A program made the translations under genes and the position numbers. Under the pieces are notes generated by a model. It was not told where the DNA came from. It saw only the letters and a list, made by a program, of their open reading frames with translations, and did no database searches. A stretch of 64,000 bases of DNA from NCBI RefSeq assembly GCF_003286085.1, contig NW_020825322.1, positions 1-64,000 on the forward strand, in the 5' to 3' direction. Within the stretch, counting starts at the first letter, position 1. Each line of letters begins with the position of its first letter. Source of the stretch: Drosophila persimilis. Taxonomy: Eukaryota > Arthropoda > Insecta > Diptera > Drosophilidae. Shown one piece after another: positions 11,755-25,500 of the stretch.

Positions 11755-11800
11755 CTACGGAAGAGGGCGGGGAGGGGAGGGGAGGAGAATGTGGGTTTAG
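11755..11800 (-). other. Probable 3' splice acceptor directly before the YGPP start codon
   Basis: Read on the minus strand, about 30 nt of almost pure pyrimidine leads to CTTCCGTAG immediately followed by the start ATG. This is an excellent acceptor and suggests a 5'UTR intron whose upstream non-coding exon lies at higher coordinates. I could not place that exon or a TATA box with confidence. Confidence 0.55.
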
Positions 11801-13902
11801 TAATTTATCATAAAAGAAAAGCCATCCACCTTGCTTGAGATGGGATATTATCTAACAGTTAATAGCCCTTGTCCCTGAGCCGCCAATCACCAGTCCCCAA
11901 ACCCCCCTCCCCACCCCCCCTTGACCCGCGCCGTACATTTGTCAGCTGTCGAGACCGACAGACCTTTTTGCCTGTCAGGGCCCTGTCACAGGGGTCGCCG
12001 AGATCGCCGAGAGAAGTCACCTCTTCCGGGGAAAGGGCAGGGGCAGGGGCAGGGGCAGGGCCAGCGGCATGTTGTCAGGTGTCGTTGGGGGCAGCAACCG
12101 AGGACCCACGACCCACGACCCCTTTTGTTGGCCTCATGTGTAACCATAATCTGCGCTAATTTGCAGTCAACCTTCCAACGTAATTGCCATTGCGGTTGCC
12201 CGACAAACCGTTGGCGTATTACGCTCTAATTAAAACATAAACCAGCGCCAGGCGACATCATCATCGCCATCGTCAACGTCATCATGATTGTGACGGGGTA
12301 TCGGGGTATCGGGGTAGCACTGCTGTCGCCGGTTCGGCCCCATCATGATCATCAATAATTCAGCAGGCGGTTCCGAGTCGAAAACCCACCGAAAATACAA
12401 AAAAAAAAGAAGGGAACACCGACGGTTGGACTGGACCGAGAGTCAGACATTCAGGCGGTTCGGCTGTTTAATTGGTTTTATGTTTAACAACAAATGCGGC
12501 AACGCAACAACAGCAACAACGACGACTCTTCTTTCAAAATTCCACGCACAACACGCGAATTAGCCACAGCCACGGGGTAATGCCAAACAATAACAAAAGA
12601 TACAAACAGTTGGCCATTCCACAGAGCCCACAAGCAAGCCAAAGAGCGACAGACGAACACGGCATACTCTTTGAACCCATCGGAGATCGGCAGAAGGGCT
12701 CTCAAAGATGATGCAAGTCTTGGGAGCCTTCAAGACACAAAAGTGACTGGTTTGATTCCTTGTAAAGATAGTTATTGCATGTTAGATCTTCCAACGGAAA
12801 GTGGTCTTCCCTGGAAAGACATTTGCTGGATGGAAACAAGGAATTTTGGTTGAACTTTGCATCCTTAGATCACTCAAAAAACGCTCACCTTTAGTACAAC
12901 AAATTGAAATACCGGAGAGAATGGCATAAAAAATTACTATAAAATCGTTAAACTCGTTAGAAAATCAAAAGTTTTGTAAATTTGTACTCTCTTTTGTCTT
13001 CTGTACACTTCTTCTAAAGAGATTAACACTCAGAGAATTCACTTAAGATCCCCCAAAGAAGGCGCATTCTATTCCATCGCTTGTAACCTTTTGAAAGACA
13101 AGACCATTTCCTTCAAATTATAAGGCATCCAATAAACCTACTTTTACCTAAATTTAAGCTATTATATCCATCTTTAGGAACCAATAATTCTTTCAAAAAA
13201 CTATTATCTTACAACGCACATCTCGAACCATAGATCTTTGTAGAACTTGAACTTGTAGACGAGCCCTTAAAGCTCTTCATAGCTGTCTCTGGCTCTGGGC
13301 CAAGGCCCGAGTTCACATAGAACCATCTGCCATGCGGTGGCATTACAAGCCATCATCTTCATTTCGTTTTGGCCATAATGTAGCGTAATAGCTATGATAT
13401 TATGCCATTTACTCTGCCTCTGCCTCGGCCACTGCCTGTCTCTCTCTCTCTCTATCTGGGTCTGGGGATTGCATAAGAGTGGCAATTCGGGTTTTCGTGG
13501 GGGGGGGGATGGGAGGTGGGGGCAATCAGAGTTTTGGAAAAAGTGCACCTCAATGGTCAGCGATGCGCATTGAATATCACAATAAGCCAAAGTAGAGATT
13601 TTTGTCTTTTTGGCCAGCGGCCGTGGCGTTAAAATGTCATAAGCGGCCAGCAGCAGCGCATAAGACGTTCGAAGAAGAGACCCCCGAATAAAAAAAAAGT
13701 AACTTTCACTTTGCTCAATGTATCTTTGTATCTGTGGAAGAGTGGCTGTTGGCTGTTGGCTGTTGGCTGTTGGCCGTTGGATGTGGATGTATCTTTTGGC
13801 CAGGAGGATGAGTAGGTGTCACAAATGCTGGCAGTGAAATTATGTGCCGCATAATGAAAATACATTATAAAAGAAATGGCAAACAATTAAAAGCAAGCTG
13901 CC

Positions 13903-13933
<31 letters not shown>

Positions 13934-16600
13934 GGCGGGTGGCATATGTGGCAAGGGGCCACAAAAATGGGGTAGGGGAGAGGCGGGCCCTGTGCCCCAT
14001 TGTCTCTGAAGCGTGTGAAGTGACCCGCATGTGGCCAGCACTTGCTGTTGCTGTTGCTGTTGCTATTGCTGTGTTGTTGCAACTTCAACTTCACTGAATT
14101 CGTTTTTGCTTTTGCCCGAAGTCTTTCACAGGGTATAGCCTTTACAGAGGGTACCAACACTTCGATCTGAGCTTGAGCCATGACCTGGAGTTTTGTGGAA
14201 TTCGGGAAGTGAGTCCTAATCAGGCTATATCTTAAGGTTTTATGGGCTGAAAGTGCCCAATAGATGGCCATCTTGAGGAAAACTTTCAGAGACTTTTCGT
14301 TATAAAAAAAAGATACAAATTTCCAAATTTTTGATAGTTGCATTTGCTAATATATGATCTACTAAAGGCACTAACTTTGTTGCTCTAAAAAGGTATCCCC
14401 ATGAACTCCGAAATGGTGCAATTTCTGCTGCTTAAATTGCCGAGAATCCATTTGACTTTCCCGCATTTCAAAGAGTATCTAAGCAACGTCTTGCTGCGTA
14501 TCAATCGTATCTTTTCAGTCTATTTATCTGGTATGGCTATTATTTTGATCAAAGTCACCGAGTCAGTGGGCCAAAGTGTTGCCTCACATTTGCGACTGTC
14601 TCGGCACTGAATCATTGGATCACTGGACCACTGGATGACTGTATCAGTGATCAGTGGGGACAGGTAACAGTTTTTCGAGGCACTCCCATGGTAGCTTTCT
14701 TCTTCGATTTCTGCTCATTAGCATAGCTCACAAAATATTTGTTATTGATGCTAAACAATTGACAAGAGCAACAAAAGGCAGGCGGGCAGGCCAGCAGCAG
14801 ACTGAAACAACAAATGGGCAAATAAACAAACAACTAACCAAACAAACGGCCGGCGAAAAACTTTCACTCTCATTTTGAGAAAACCTACAATTTGCTTCCG
14901 AAGATGAACGACACGATACACGACTGGAGGGGACCAGGGCCAGGGCCAGGGCCAGAGCCAGGCCCGGAGCAGGGGCCAAAAAGGGTTGCCCAGGCAGACA
15001 CATCCTCGTCCTCGTACCCATGCTTTTTGGCAGGCCAAAAACTTATTGTTGTTACCACCCTGCACCCCCCCACCACCCTTCCCAAAGGCTTCAAGTTTTT
15101 TGGCCACAGCTGTGGGACTCTCCCCGCACTCCAAAAGTCGAGAATCGTAATCTGCGTTAATTAAATTTGCCTCTCTTTCTGGTGAATGCGAAATTATTTA
15201 TGAATCAATTTCGATAATGAATAAATTATGTCTAGAGACAAGACCAGACCTCTGCTCCGCTCTGCTCTGCTTTGGCAAATGAATAATCTGCTGGGCAAGG
15301 ATTTGCCTTACACGTTTTTGGTCCTGCGTCAATTTTCATTTGCCAGATAGAACCCTCATCAATTAACAGAGGTCGTTTGTGTAGGTCGAAAGGCCAAGGC
15401 GCAGGCGTGGCATCCCCTGGCACTGGGATATATTTTTGGTAATTTTCCAAGCAATTTTTCCATGGCATAAAAATGCTGTAATTTTTGCTGGAATCTATTG
15501 GGGCTATATCCCTGAAATTTGTATATTTTTGGGTTGTTTGAATAGGTTCTTAGCCTCAGAGCCAGCCAACCAACTTTTAGATAAATATATTGGGATTATC
15601 TTCCGGAATTTCTCCTGGAATTCGTAGGCCATTCGCCGGGCAACGCCTTGAAGCTGCCAAAAACTTTTACTTTCATTGGCATTTCCCATGCATCATCCGC
15701 TGAAGATGCCACTGCCAGTGCCAGTACCAGTCCCCCTGCTGGCTGAGTTTTCTTTTTTAAGACCCCCCCGATCCCCCACCCCCACCCCCACCCCTAGCCA
15801 TTTATAATTGGCCTCGTGTTTCGGCTTTCCCCCACCCCCTGCCCCTCCCCAGCCCGCTTGTCCCCTGGTAATCCTTGGGGCACTTGGGTCCAATTAGGGA
15901 AATGATTCTTTACCATGCCAGTGGAGGATAGAGCTGACCAGATGGTGATGTTGCTGTTTGATTATCCTTTGGAAAATCTCACTTGAACAAAAAATTCAAA
16001 GATATATTTCGCACTTCACAAAAGGATTGTTTACGGTTGTTTATGCGCGTTCGTTTTTCTTTTCGAGGGGGCGGGGTGACGATGATAGGGGAATCAAAAA
16101 AAAAAAAAACAACAAAAACAAATATGATATCCGCGACGAGACGAGACGAGACGTTTGGGAATGGATGGGGTGGACAGATCTCACGGCGGGGATCTGATCT
16201 ATCGGGCAAACGGAACGGGCGACGGTCGTCCGCTGCTTGTCACAATCGAATGGAAAATGCTGCCGCTCAGATGATAACGCCAGCTCATATAGGTAATACC
16301 CAGGGGGGCCGTCAGCGTCGGCGTCGTCGTCGTCGTCGTCGTCGTCGCCATGATGCGGCTGCGCAGCCGCAGAGAAAACCGAAACCGAAACCGAATTCGA
16401 AACCGAAAGTGAAGAAATTTCGTAAAGCAAGGTGCCCCACTGTCCGCAAAGGGACAGAGAGAAAGATGGAGAGAGTGACAGAGAGAGAGAGAGAGCACAG
16501 GCAGGGCACTCACGGTCTCTGTGCAACCAGTTTTGCAACATTTTTTACATCGATCCACCTACCACCTACCGCCTTGGCAGCGCCTTGGCATCGCCTTGGC
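11801..16600. other. Gene-free stretch with G-rich tracts
   Basis: No gene supported. Contains two G-quadruplex-type motifs (12028-12060, at least five G runs built on GGGGCA; 14928-14951), a G28 homopolymer (13908-13935), a TTGCTG run near 14043-14062, a (CGT)n run at about 16315-16348 and GA-rich sequence near 16475-16500. The 12.7-13.2 kb part is AT-rich and featureless. The unplaced 5' exon of the YGPP gene may lie in the left end of this block. Confidence 0.5.
13908..13935 (+). repeat. Poly(G) tract, 28 bp
   Basis: Uninterrupted run of 28 G, followed by CGGG. Long poly(G) is rare in fly genomes and hard to sequence, so the length is uncertain. Confidence 0.85.
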
Positions 16601-19600
16601 ATCGCCTTGGGGGCCACATGCAAATCATGGCCAAGTCAAAGTTGAACCCCCATCCTTGGGTGCCCAGAGCCCAGAGCCCAGAGTTCAGGCCTACTGCCAC
16701 TTGAAAGGTTCAGCATCTGGCAGTCTTGAGAGCTGAGAGTTTTTAATGGATTTCCTCATGACAGGCTCGAGAGTACTTGACCGATGGAGTGGCCTAGGAA
16801 TTTGTTTAAAACCAAACCAAACCAGCCACAAAACCAATGAATAAATTCGATATAAATCCTAGCATCAATAGCGCGAATATATAGGAATTATTGAAAATGA
16901 AATCATATCTGATTTTTGCCTATCAAAATAAAATAACCTCATACCTTTATTCCAGTTTAAATTCGGTTTAAGCTGGAACTAAAACTACTAGTGAAAGGTA
17001 CTCCTTTCATTTCATTGAAACTTCTACCAAATATAAAGCCACTTTTTGGCGTAGCAAGTGCGCCCCCCCCCCCCCCCCCCCCCCCCACACGATTACAAAT
17101 CAGTCTGTTGCCATGGTTTCCATGGGAATAGCTCCACATTTATTTATGCCACAATTTGCTGTACTTTCCATTCGACTGGTATTTATTTCAAAGTTAATTT
17201 GTTTTCAAAGTTCTCGCTGTGAGCCAGAGTCCCATTTCCGTTTCCATTTCAATTTCATTTTAATTGCCATTTATTGCAACAACAACAACAACAAAAAACC
17301 ACCTAGAAAAAGTCCTTATTTACGGACCAACAACAGATTTCCATGCACTTCTTTAATTGGGCAACTTTTTGGGTGCTCGAGTAGAACGATGTCATCACAC
17401 AATGCCCCACCTTTGTGGGGGACTTTCCTGTTTACCCGTCTCTCTATTGCTGCAGCACTTTTCTCTCTCTCTCTCACTCGCTTGATGGTTGAGTCATAAA
17501 AGAGCTCTGCCACTGCCTCTGCCACATGTTGCTTTGGGGGAGATCAAGTTTTTACACTTGAAGACGATGGAGGAGACGATGTGCGCGCGGCCTTCGCGTG
17601 ATTCGATTTCGCTTTCATTTGCATTTCATGGGCCGCTCTTTTCTCCAGCTACAGCTCCAGCCACAGAGCCACATCATCATCATCATCATTGACATCATCA
17701 TGACGGTCATGCTGATCCCCAAGCAGAAGAAACTTGTTGGCTTTGGCTTTCTCAAAAGAAATGGGTAGGTGCTGTGCTCCTTCTTCTCCCTTTATTGATT
17801 GACTCGACTGGGCTCTCGGGTCTGGCTGCTACTCCTCCTCCACCACCACCTCGTCCTCCTCCTCCTCCTCCTCCTCCTGCTGCTGCTGCTGCTGGCCAGG
17901 TTACTTCACAGTTGTTGTTGCTGCTGCTGCTGCCACGTTTGGACTTCCTGCTGTTGCATCTTGCGGGTGCCTCATGCCTCGTGGCCGCCAGCCAGCATGT
18001 GACCAGTCCCGCGTCCGCATTAGAGTCCGCACCAAGAGGCGGCGGCAAGGCAACATGCAACTTAAGTGGCAATATTTTGTGCCGCATCTGTTGCCCGCTG
18101 TTGCTTTTGTCATTACACATTTAAAATATATACGTAGGTATAGGTATAGTATGTTGAATGCATAGCTGCGGGTTTTCGCCAGCCAAAACCGGAGGGTATC
18201 ACCAACTTTAGATGCAGTTTGTACAGGGCTCTGTAAAGATCCTAACGAAAACTTCCATCCTGCCATCCTCATGGGTTGCAAGTTTCAATAGTCCTACAAA
18301 ATCTTTCATAATTTTCACTCGGCTTCGGAAGACCCGATATACAAAAATATAAACTTGCCAAAGAGCAAATTGTATGACCTTCAAGGGGTCTTTCGATTCG
18401 CTTCGATGGAATGGCCAACCGATGGGCGCTTCTGCATTACTCGGAATATATGGAATTTCATTGATTTCTGTCGGAAGAATATTAGTCTTTATCGCTTGGA
18501 CTTTCGTATAGAGAAGATACGACTTAATGGAGAGTTTTCGTAAGAAACTTAAGACAATTTTATTTAAATAAATAAAGAATGTGGATTGAAAACTGGTTTG
18601 AATTCAAAGAATTGTACGTACCACTCATGGGCTCTGTAGAAAATATTAGTCTTTGGTGAAATATATGTAATATAAATTTAGTTTTAAGGGCTTTAACCTT
18701 ACAAATTTTTTTCTGAATACAATATAGTACTTACAATATACTTATATACTACGTTGTTAGTGTTTTTTTTTTGTTGCGATAATCTTTAAGGGTATTTTAA
18801 GCTTCGGTCCCTGAAGCCTGCTGCCTTTCTTTCTTGTTTTTTGGTGTTTTTTTTTTGTGTATTGCAATTATTTGCGCTTTTACTTCCTCGAGTCTTGCGT
18901 TGAAGGCTACTTTCGTTTCGTGTGCTCGAATATGTGTCTGTGTGTGAGCGGGCCCCTGCCCCTCCAGCCCAAAAGATGACGATAAGGGCGCCGACGAACG
19001 AATAACAGAAAAAACAAGAGCGGATAATCGGGAATGCACTTTCGAGAGGATCCCAGATGACGAATGAATGTGAAAGCGAAAATAGGCAAAATATTATCTC
19101 AAAATATTGACAACTCATGTGGCATGTGCTTGTTCTATATGTTTCTTTGGTATTTAATGAACATCTTCTTGATATTTCCTACCAACAGGCGAAATTTCAT
19201 AGTTGTATCTTCAGTAAAAGCTGAGTTCCCTCGGACTGTTTCTTTTCTACACAATTAATGAACGTGTTCTCTGTTCGAACGCTATCAGTACTATATTCCC
19301 CATCCAATTACCAAGTTTCATTCATTTATCTTCGGTGCCGGCTGAGTTCTCTGGGGCTGTTTCTTTAATCTCTAACGATGGCACAGCGATATGTCGTTCG
19401 TGTGTGTCTTATCCGCGGCACAGCCACCAGACACGCACAAAACAATTGAGAAAATATTTAAAGAAGAGAAATTGCATTCCATTGACATGCGGTGTTGCTG
19501 CGCCTAGAGGCCTCGCCCACATTTGAGCCTCAGCCTCAGCTTCAGCTTCAGTTTCAGGTCTCCGAGGAGGGGGGAGAGCCCTTAATTTCAGGTGTAGCCA

Positions 19601-22500
19601 CAATTATGCGGGTCCACTGGCTGTCTCTCTTTCGCTGTCTCTGTGTCTGTCTCTGCGTTGAGCTTCGTCTCTTTCTTCAGCTTCGTCTCCATTCTCCGCG
19701 CTCATTCATCGGCTCTCTGCCTCCGGCATCGTCATCGTCATCGGCATCGGCATCGGCATCGGGTTTGGTCTCGGTTTCGGCCTCGCTTTATGTCATGACG
19801 CTAATATTACGCAATCTCCGCTTTCTTCTTGCTGTCTTTCATTCTCTCTCCAGCGCCCCGATCGCACAGTGCGTCCGATCGGAGATTCAATGGTCAAAAT
19901 CGGTACACCATTGATCGCGCAGGTGCTTCCAGTGGTGGCTGATGTAAGAAATGGAATCCTTCAGGCAAATTTGTCAAGAACTGAGATTCCTTCAAGCAAC
20001 AATTGAGACTACCCACCTTTAAGGACAAGAGTTCTTTTCTATGCTATGAATGGGTTCCATAGAGGGTTTTTCCTCACCATCTAAATGATCTGCATATAGC
20101 ACAAAGTTGAGGAGAAAGAAACTCCTGTGATGCTCCCGAGGATATGTATAAGAAAAAGGGCCTTCGATCTCTTTTTCTTTGTTTTCCTGCAGAATCGTAG
20201 AGGCCTACAGCTCATTAAAGCCACTTCAGTGGATGTAGTCTTAATGATATTCCGTATCCGCATTTGATCATGTAAATGGGATCGTATCTCCACTCTTTCT
20301 GAGCCCCACTGTGGTCCATGACACTTGACGTTGGTCGCGTATCGGCTTTGACTTTGCCCCCAAGCAGCAGCAGCAGCATCCGCCTTCTTAAGACGTAGAC
20401 CCAGAGGAGGGACAGAGACACCATCAAGGCGATTTGCAATTTGTCATGCCGCGTGCCGCGTGCCGCATGCTCCAAAAACCCATTGATTGCTGGGCGTACA
20501 ATTGCCATTTCCATTTCCATTTCCATTGGCATTGCCTCTCCACTTTCACAATTCCCCCTACAAACGTAGGGGGTCCCCTCCGTCCCTCTGTCACTCTGTC
20601 TCTGCTGTTTCTGTTTCTGTTTTTGTTAGTTTTGTGCCCGGGAGTCGTCTCGTCTCGTTTCGACTCGCAATTCGCTTTAATTAATGCTAATTAAATGCGC
20701 TTATCGCCGCGCCTTGGCTTATCAGCCAGCAAGCAGGCCCTGGCTATGATGGTTCTGGCCCTCTCGATACAGATTCCCCAAAAGCCCCATTTGCCGCATT
20801 TGCCGCATTCCTTTCGAACGCTTAATTTTATGTTAATCAGTCCCCCCCCCCCCCTTCCCACCGCCCTTCTTTCAGCATTCACAGAGCTAATGCAAATGAG
20901 AATCGTCTTTGGCTTCCTGCCCGTCACATTCCCATTCATATTTCAACTTATGACAATCAAAAAACGCAATGCAGAATAGAAAATTCATAAATATGTTTAT
21001 GTCATGCTATCCTTGGCTCTAAGGACATCTCCCGAAACGAGATGTGGCTGAAAAGTTAAGGATTACCCAAGAAAGAAGCGCTCCATTACATCAAGAAGAT
21101 CCCCACAAAGAAGGAATTTCTCTTCCCTCTCTAATGTAGATAAAATATCTGTAAGATGGTCTACAAAACACTCCAATAAAACCATATTCTACGCTGTACA
21201 ACTCTTCCGTTCTGTGGATATTCGCTTTGCTTTAAGAACCCTTTAAATGTCTTCCATCCCTAACTTCTGTATCCGCCCCACTCCCAGCCACAGACAATGA
21301 TTGTATTGTAATGCCAGGCGGAAGGAGCGGAATGACTTGTACTCCTGCATCCTATTGATCCCCCCCGTACCACCTGTCAAATGGTGGGGCATAGTTAACG
21401 TATCCTCGCAGAACACTTCCTACATAAATATTTCGTTGATTAACTTTGAATTTTGCGTGTGTGGCTGTGCTGCTGCCTCCGTCGCTGTCAACATTTGCCA
21501 TTTCAATTTGGGCGCACGCATCTCATTTGCATTCCCAATGACGAGACTCGATGTGGAGGAGCTCTCCAGAGTGGATGGTTCTGAATGGGTGGATGTGTGG
21601 TGGTGTCTCCCTCATTATGACACTCGAGAAAGACAGACTCCCCCATCAAAAAAAAAAAAAAAGAGTGTGCCAAAGAAATTCCCAATGCTCATGTGGCGTA
21701 AAGCATTTTCCCAGGCGTTTGCCGAGCTGCAGATTTATGTTGCGTTGCCGCCATGGCCATAAATTATCAGATTAATCGGCCACCACCACCCCCTCCCCTA
21801 CCAAAAAAAGGTGTTAAGCTCTGCCATCTCTGAATCAGCAATGCGGAAGCGAATGGCATCCAAAGTTCGTTCGAATTATGCAGCTAACCCCAAGACCCAA
21901 GGCCCAAGACCCATCGTAACTATTTGTGACTACTCGTATTGAGTGATGGTTGCTCTTAAAGCAAGTGTTGGATGGTTGGCCCTCGACTTTCTCCCCATTG
22001 CGCAAAGCGAAACCCTAGATCTATAAAGAGCCGCATAGGGTTATCGAATCCGAGAAAAAGGCCCCCTTAAGTACACAAATATTCTGTTGCAAGGCCACAG
22101 CTCTTGTGTGTCCAGGCACTGCTGTCAGATCATACCTCCTCGTGGTGAAAAACCGCTGATATCGCAATGATATCAATGTATCTTCGCACCACCATCCACC
22201 GTGACCAGCAGAGGCGCGTAATGGCGAAGTGGTCGCCACTTTTGGGCACTTGTATCGCTTATGTCACGGGGCTCCATCCCGACCAAACCAAACCACTGCC
22301 CATGGCTAAGCGTAATCATTGAAGTGTTCAACAGTAGCTTGCAGACCAATACCCCCGCAGTCGTCCCGCCGGATTTCCATCTTGTACGAGTATCTGTGTG
22401 TTCAATTAACTTTCACTGGTCAAGCCAACGCCTCGAGGCGCCCTTCCCAATCGCAAACCCAATCGCAATCGCAATCGCAGTCCCTGAACTGAAAATGAAA
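16601..22500. other. Gene-free stretch
   Basis: No gene supported. Contains a C24 homopolymer (17063-17086), CAT repeats (17672-17689), a CTC/CTG/TTG triplet-rich stretch (about 17827-17935) that produces long but low-complexity frames on both strands, an AT-rich segment (18540-18790), and TTCAGC- and ATCGGC-type repeats at about 19525-19555 and 19725-19760. The rest is ordinary unique sequence. Confidence 0.5.
17063..17086 (+). repeat. Poly(C) tract, 24 bp
   Basis: Uninterrupted run of 24 C between unique flanks. Confidence 0.85.
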
Positions 22501-25500
22501 TTGAACTAAACTGAAAAGCAACAAACAGATTTCATTGCAGCGGCCATCGATGCCCTGGGATGAATGATGTGGATGCGGATGTGGATGTGGATGTGGAGTG
22601 GAGGAACAATCAGATTCAAAGCGCCACCGACACCGCCACTGTATAGGTGGATACTCTGGACACTCACTCTCCCCGAGACCATTGTCTAATTGTGTTTAAT
22701 TGCGCTCGATGCTTATGGGTCTATTGTTTTACCGGCTCGGTTCGATTGCCCTCCAAATGCACACGCCCCGTGGCAATCGATTAACTATGATTGACAGTGG
22801 AACACAGAAACAACAACAACAACAATTCAAACAGCCAAACACGACGTCAATGCCGCATGCCGCCTTTATCTCATGAGGCGATGCAAGACAGCTCTGCTGA
22901 CTGCTGCTGAAATACAATCAAATCGATGATGGATGCATCAAATCAAATCAAAGAGGAGTCTTTAAAGTCAAAGAACAGCTGCTGAAAGAGCCATGATTTC
23001 ATGGAACTCAAATTAAATTGCAAATCGAAGAGGCAGGAACTTGGCTTAATGCTTTGTCTCAAGGCACATTGAAGACATTTTCCACATATTTGGGTAACAA
23101 TTGGCAGTGGCCTCATGGCTTCATGGCTTCATGGCTTTTCAATGGTCGAAATTGCACCAAATGATGATGCCGAAAAGCTATCCACTGACAAGGTATTTGT
23201 GCCTGAAAAGGCCAGCCCAATTAGCAACAGAGCCTCCCATTCTTGGGCAAATTAGTGCGAGTAGTCCGCACTGTAGCTGGCTCTAATATCGTCCTTCGTT
23301 TATACCAGCGAATCCTCTTTTGTTGGCATGTACATACATATGTGGGTATTCTGTGAATGCTGCCGAAAAAATGTGGCATTGGAGTCGACTTGCTTTGAGC
23401 TTCGTGGCCTGGGGACTAATTCCTACCAGGTATTCTCTGGGATCCTCTGCAGCTTGCATTTTGCCGATGGTTCAGAATTTTGGTTTGGACGAAAACAATA
23501 AACCTACCCGAAAGGCATCACCACCGCTCATAAATGGCTTGTGGCACCACCAGCGCCGAATGTGCAGCATTCTGTTTCTGTTTTGTGTCCTCTCAACTCT
23601 GTGGCTCAACCTTCATGATGCCCGATGCCTGGCTGCATGGATGCCCTTCTAGTTGCTGTCATGGCAACTTTCCAGCATATAACAACAAGCACAGAGCCAG
23701 AGCCAGACCCAGAGCCAACAGAGCCAACAGAGCATCCACGCATCCCAGGGGCACCATCCACGCATCCGAGCACCCGAACAGCAGCTGATTATGCGCTATA
23801 TGCTTTGTATTTGATATGTCATAAGCTTGTTTGCTGGCCGGAATATTCGCAGTTGTTTTTGTTTTTGTTTTTGTTGCTGCTGCTGTGTCCCAGCCAGGCG
23901 GGCCAAAAATTCCAGAGCTAACCAACAGAAAGCAGAGCGCAGAGCCGAGAGCCCGGAGCCCGGAGCAGGGAGCCCAGAGCCAGCGCAGAGCAGGAGGTCG
24001 AGCAGGCTTCAGCCACATGCGAATTTTATTTGCCTTTTATTACTATTTTCCTTCGGTTTTCTTCCCACTTTTTTTATTTTTTTTTATTTTTATTTGGGCG
24101 AAAGTGCAAACAGCAGCAGCAATGCTCGCTCTCAAAATGTGCAAATATATCTGGCAGTCCACAGTCCACAGTCCACAGTCCCTGGATCCCGGCCACTCTC
24201 CTCCACTATCATTTGGAGCAAGCAACTGTGGTCTTTACGGTCTGGGGTCTGGGGTCTCTCGGGTCTCTCGGGTCTCTCGGGCTTGTGGGGTCTGGGAGGA
24301 TGGGGTGCCAAAATCAAATAACATTTGCCATAATTACACAAGTACTCAACTATATTTCTGCTTATTTATTTACACACAAACCAGACAGGCAGACAGACGG
24401 CAAAGAGCGAGAGATGCCACGAGTATTTTTGGATCAGCTCTGGACAGCTCTGCCACGGCTATTGCCCTCCCCCTCTGCAACACTCCTTCTGTCACCACTT
24501 TCTTTGCCACATTTTTGCGTATGCAAATATTTTCACATCTTTCTGCATCTCTCAAGGCACTTCCGCACCTTTCGCCTGACAAAATGCCCTAAATTCACGA
24601 CCAGGTATGGCGATGCCATAAAGACGAATATGAGTCTGGTGGAAATTATATGGGGACATAAGAACATATCAATTAATGCAAAAGATAGACTCATTACACT
24701 GTGAGAACTATGATGAAATAATCCTGTACATCGTATGGTACATGTGCCTCGACGAAAACGTTCGAAAAGCTTTCTAACTGAGAAACCCGTCTCGTTCTAC
24801 AGCTAAAAAAGACAAAAATGGTTTGCTTTAAGATATTTTGAGGATTATTAAAGATATGTATAGATATGCCATTCTTTCATGAGTAAAAGTGTTCAATATA
24901 AAAATTGTATGGCCTGTTATGCTCTACCGGAAATAATGTGTGATTCTTTATCGCTGGAACTAAAAGATAGTCAAGTTTTTTTTTAGGAATATTTCCTTAA
25001 ACTGTTGCAGATTTATGGGAATTTGCTCCACCGAAAGATGCGTCTTATTAGTGTATACGTTTGTCGTTGTTACTCTCAAAATTCGCTCGCCCTGCCTTGA
25101 TATTGACGCTGCATCTTCCTCCTGAGCTGAGCCTCCTCCTTATCCAGCACTCCACCACGCTTTCTCGTCTCGTCTCCCTCTGCCTCTGCCTCTGCCTCTG
25201 CCTCGCCATCGCCATCTCCATCATCGACGTCTTGTATTATTTGTCTACCTGTTGTCTGTTTAGACTTGGTCTTGGGTCTTGGGTCTTGGTAATGGCAGTG
25301 GTCTCTGTCGTAGTCGCATTCGCAGTCGTCTCTGGCTGCCACGTCCATTGCCACAATGCATAATTGAAATGCAAATACTCGTACTGGAAATGGTTGCAGC
25401 AACAACCACTGACACTGATGACAAAAGACAGCAAAAATCCACAGGCAAAGGCAAAGCAAATCAAAAGAGCGATGCCAAATGCACAACAAGTGCACAAAAT

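Noticed and set aside
23831-24704. 253- and 224-codon overlapping plus-strand frames
   Set aside because: Two different frames are equally open over the same repeats (GTCCACA, GGTCTCTCG); neither has coding character.
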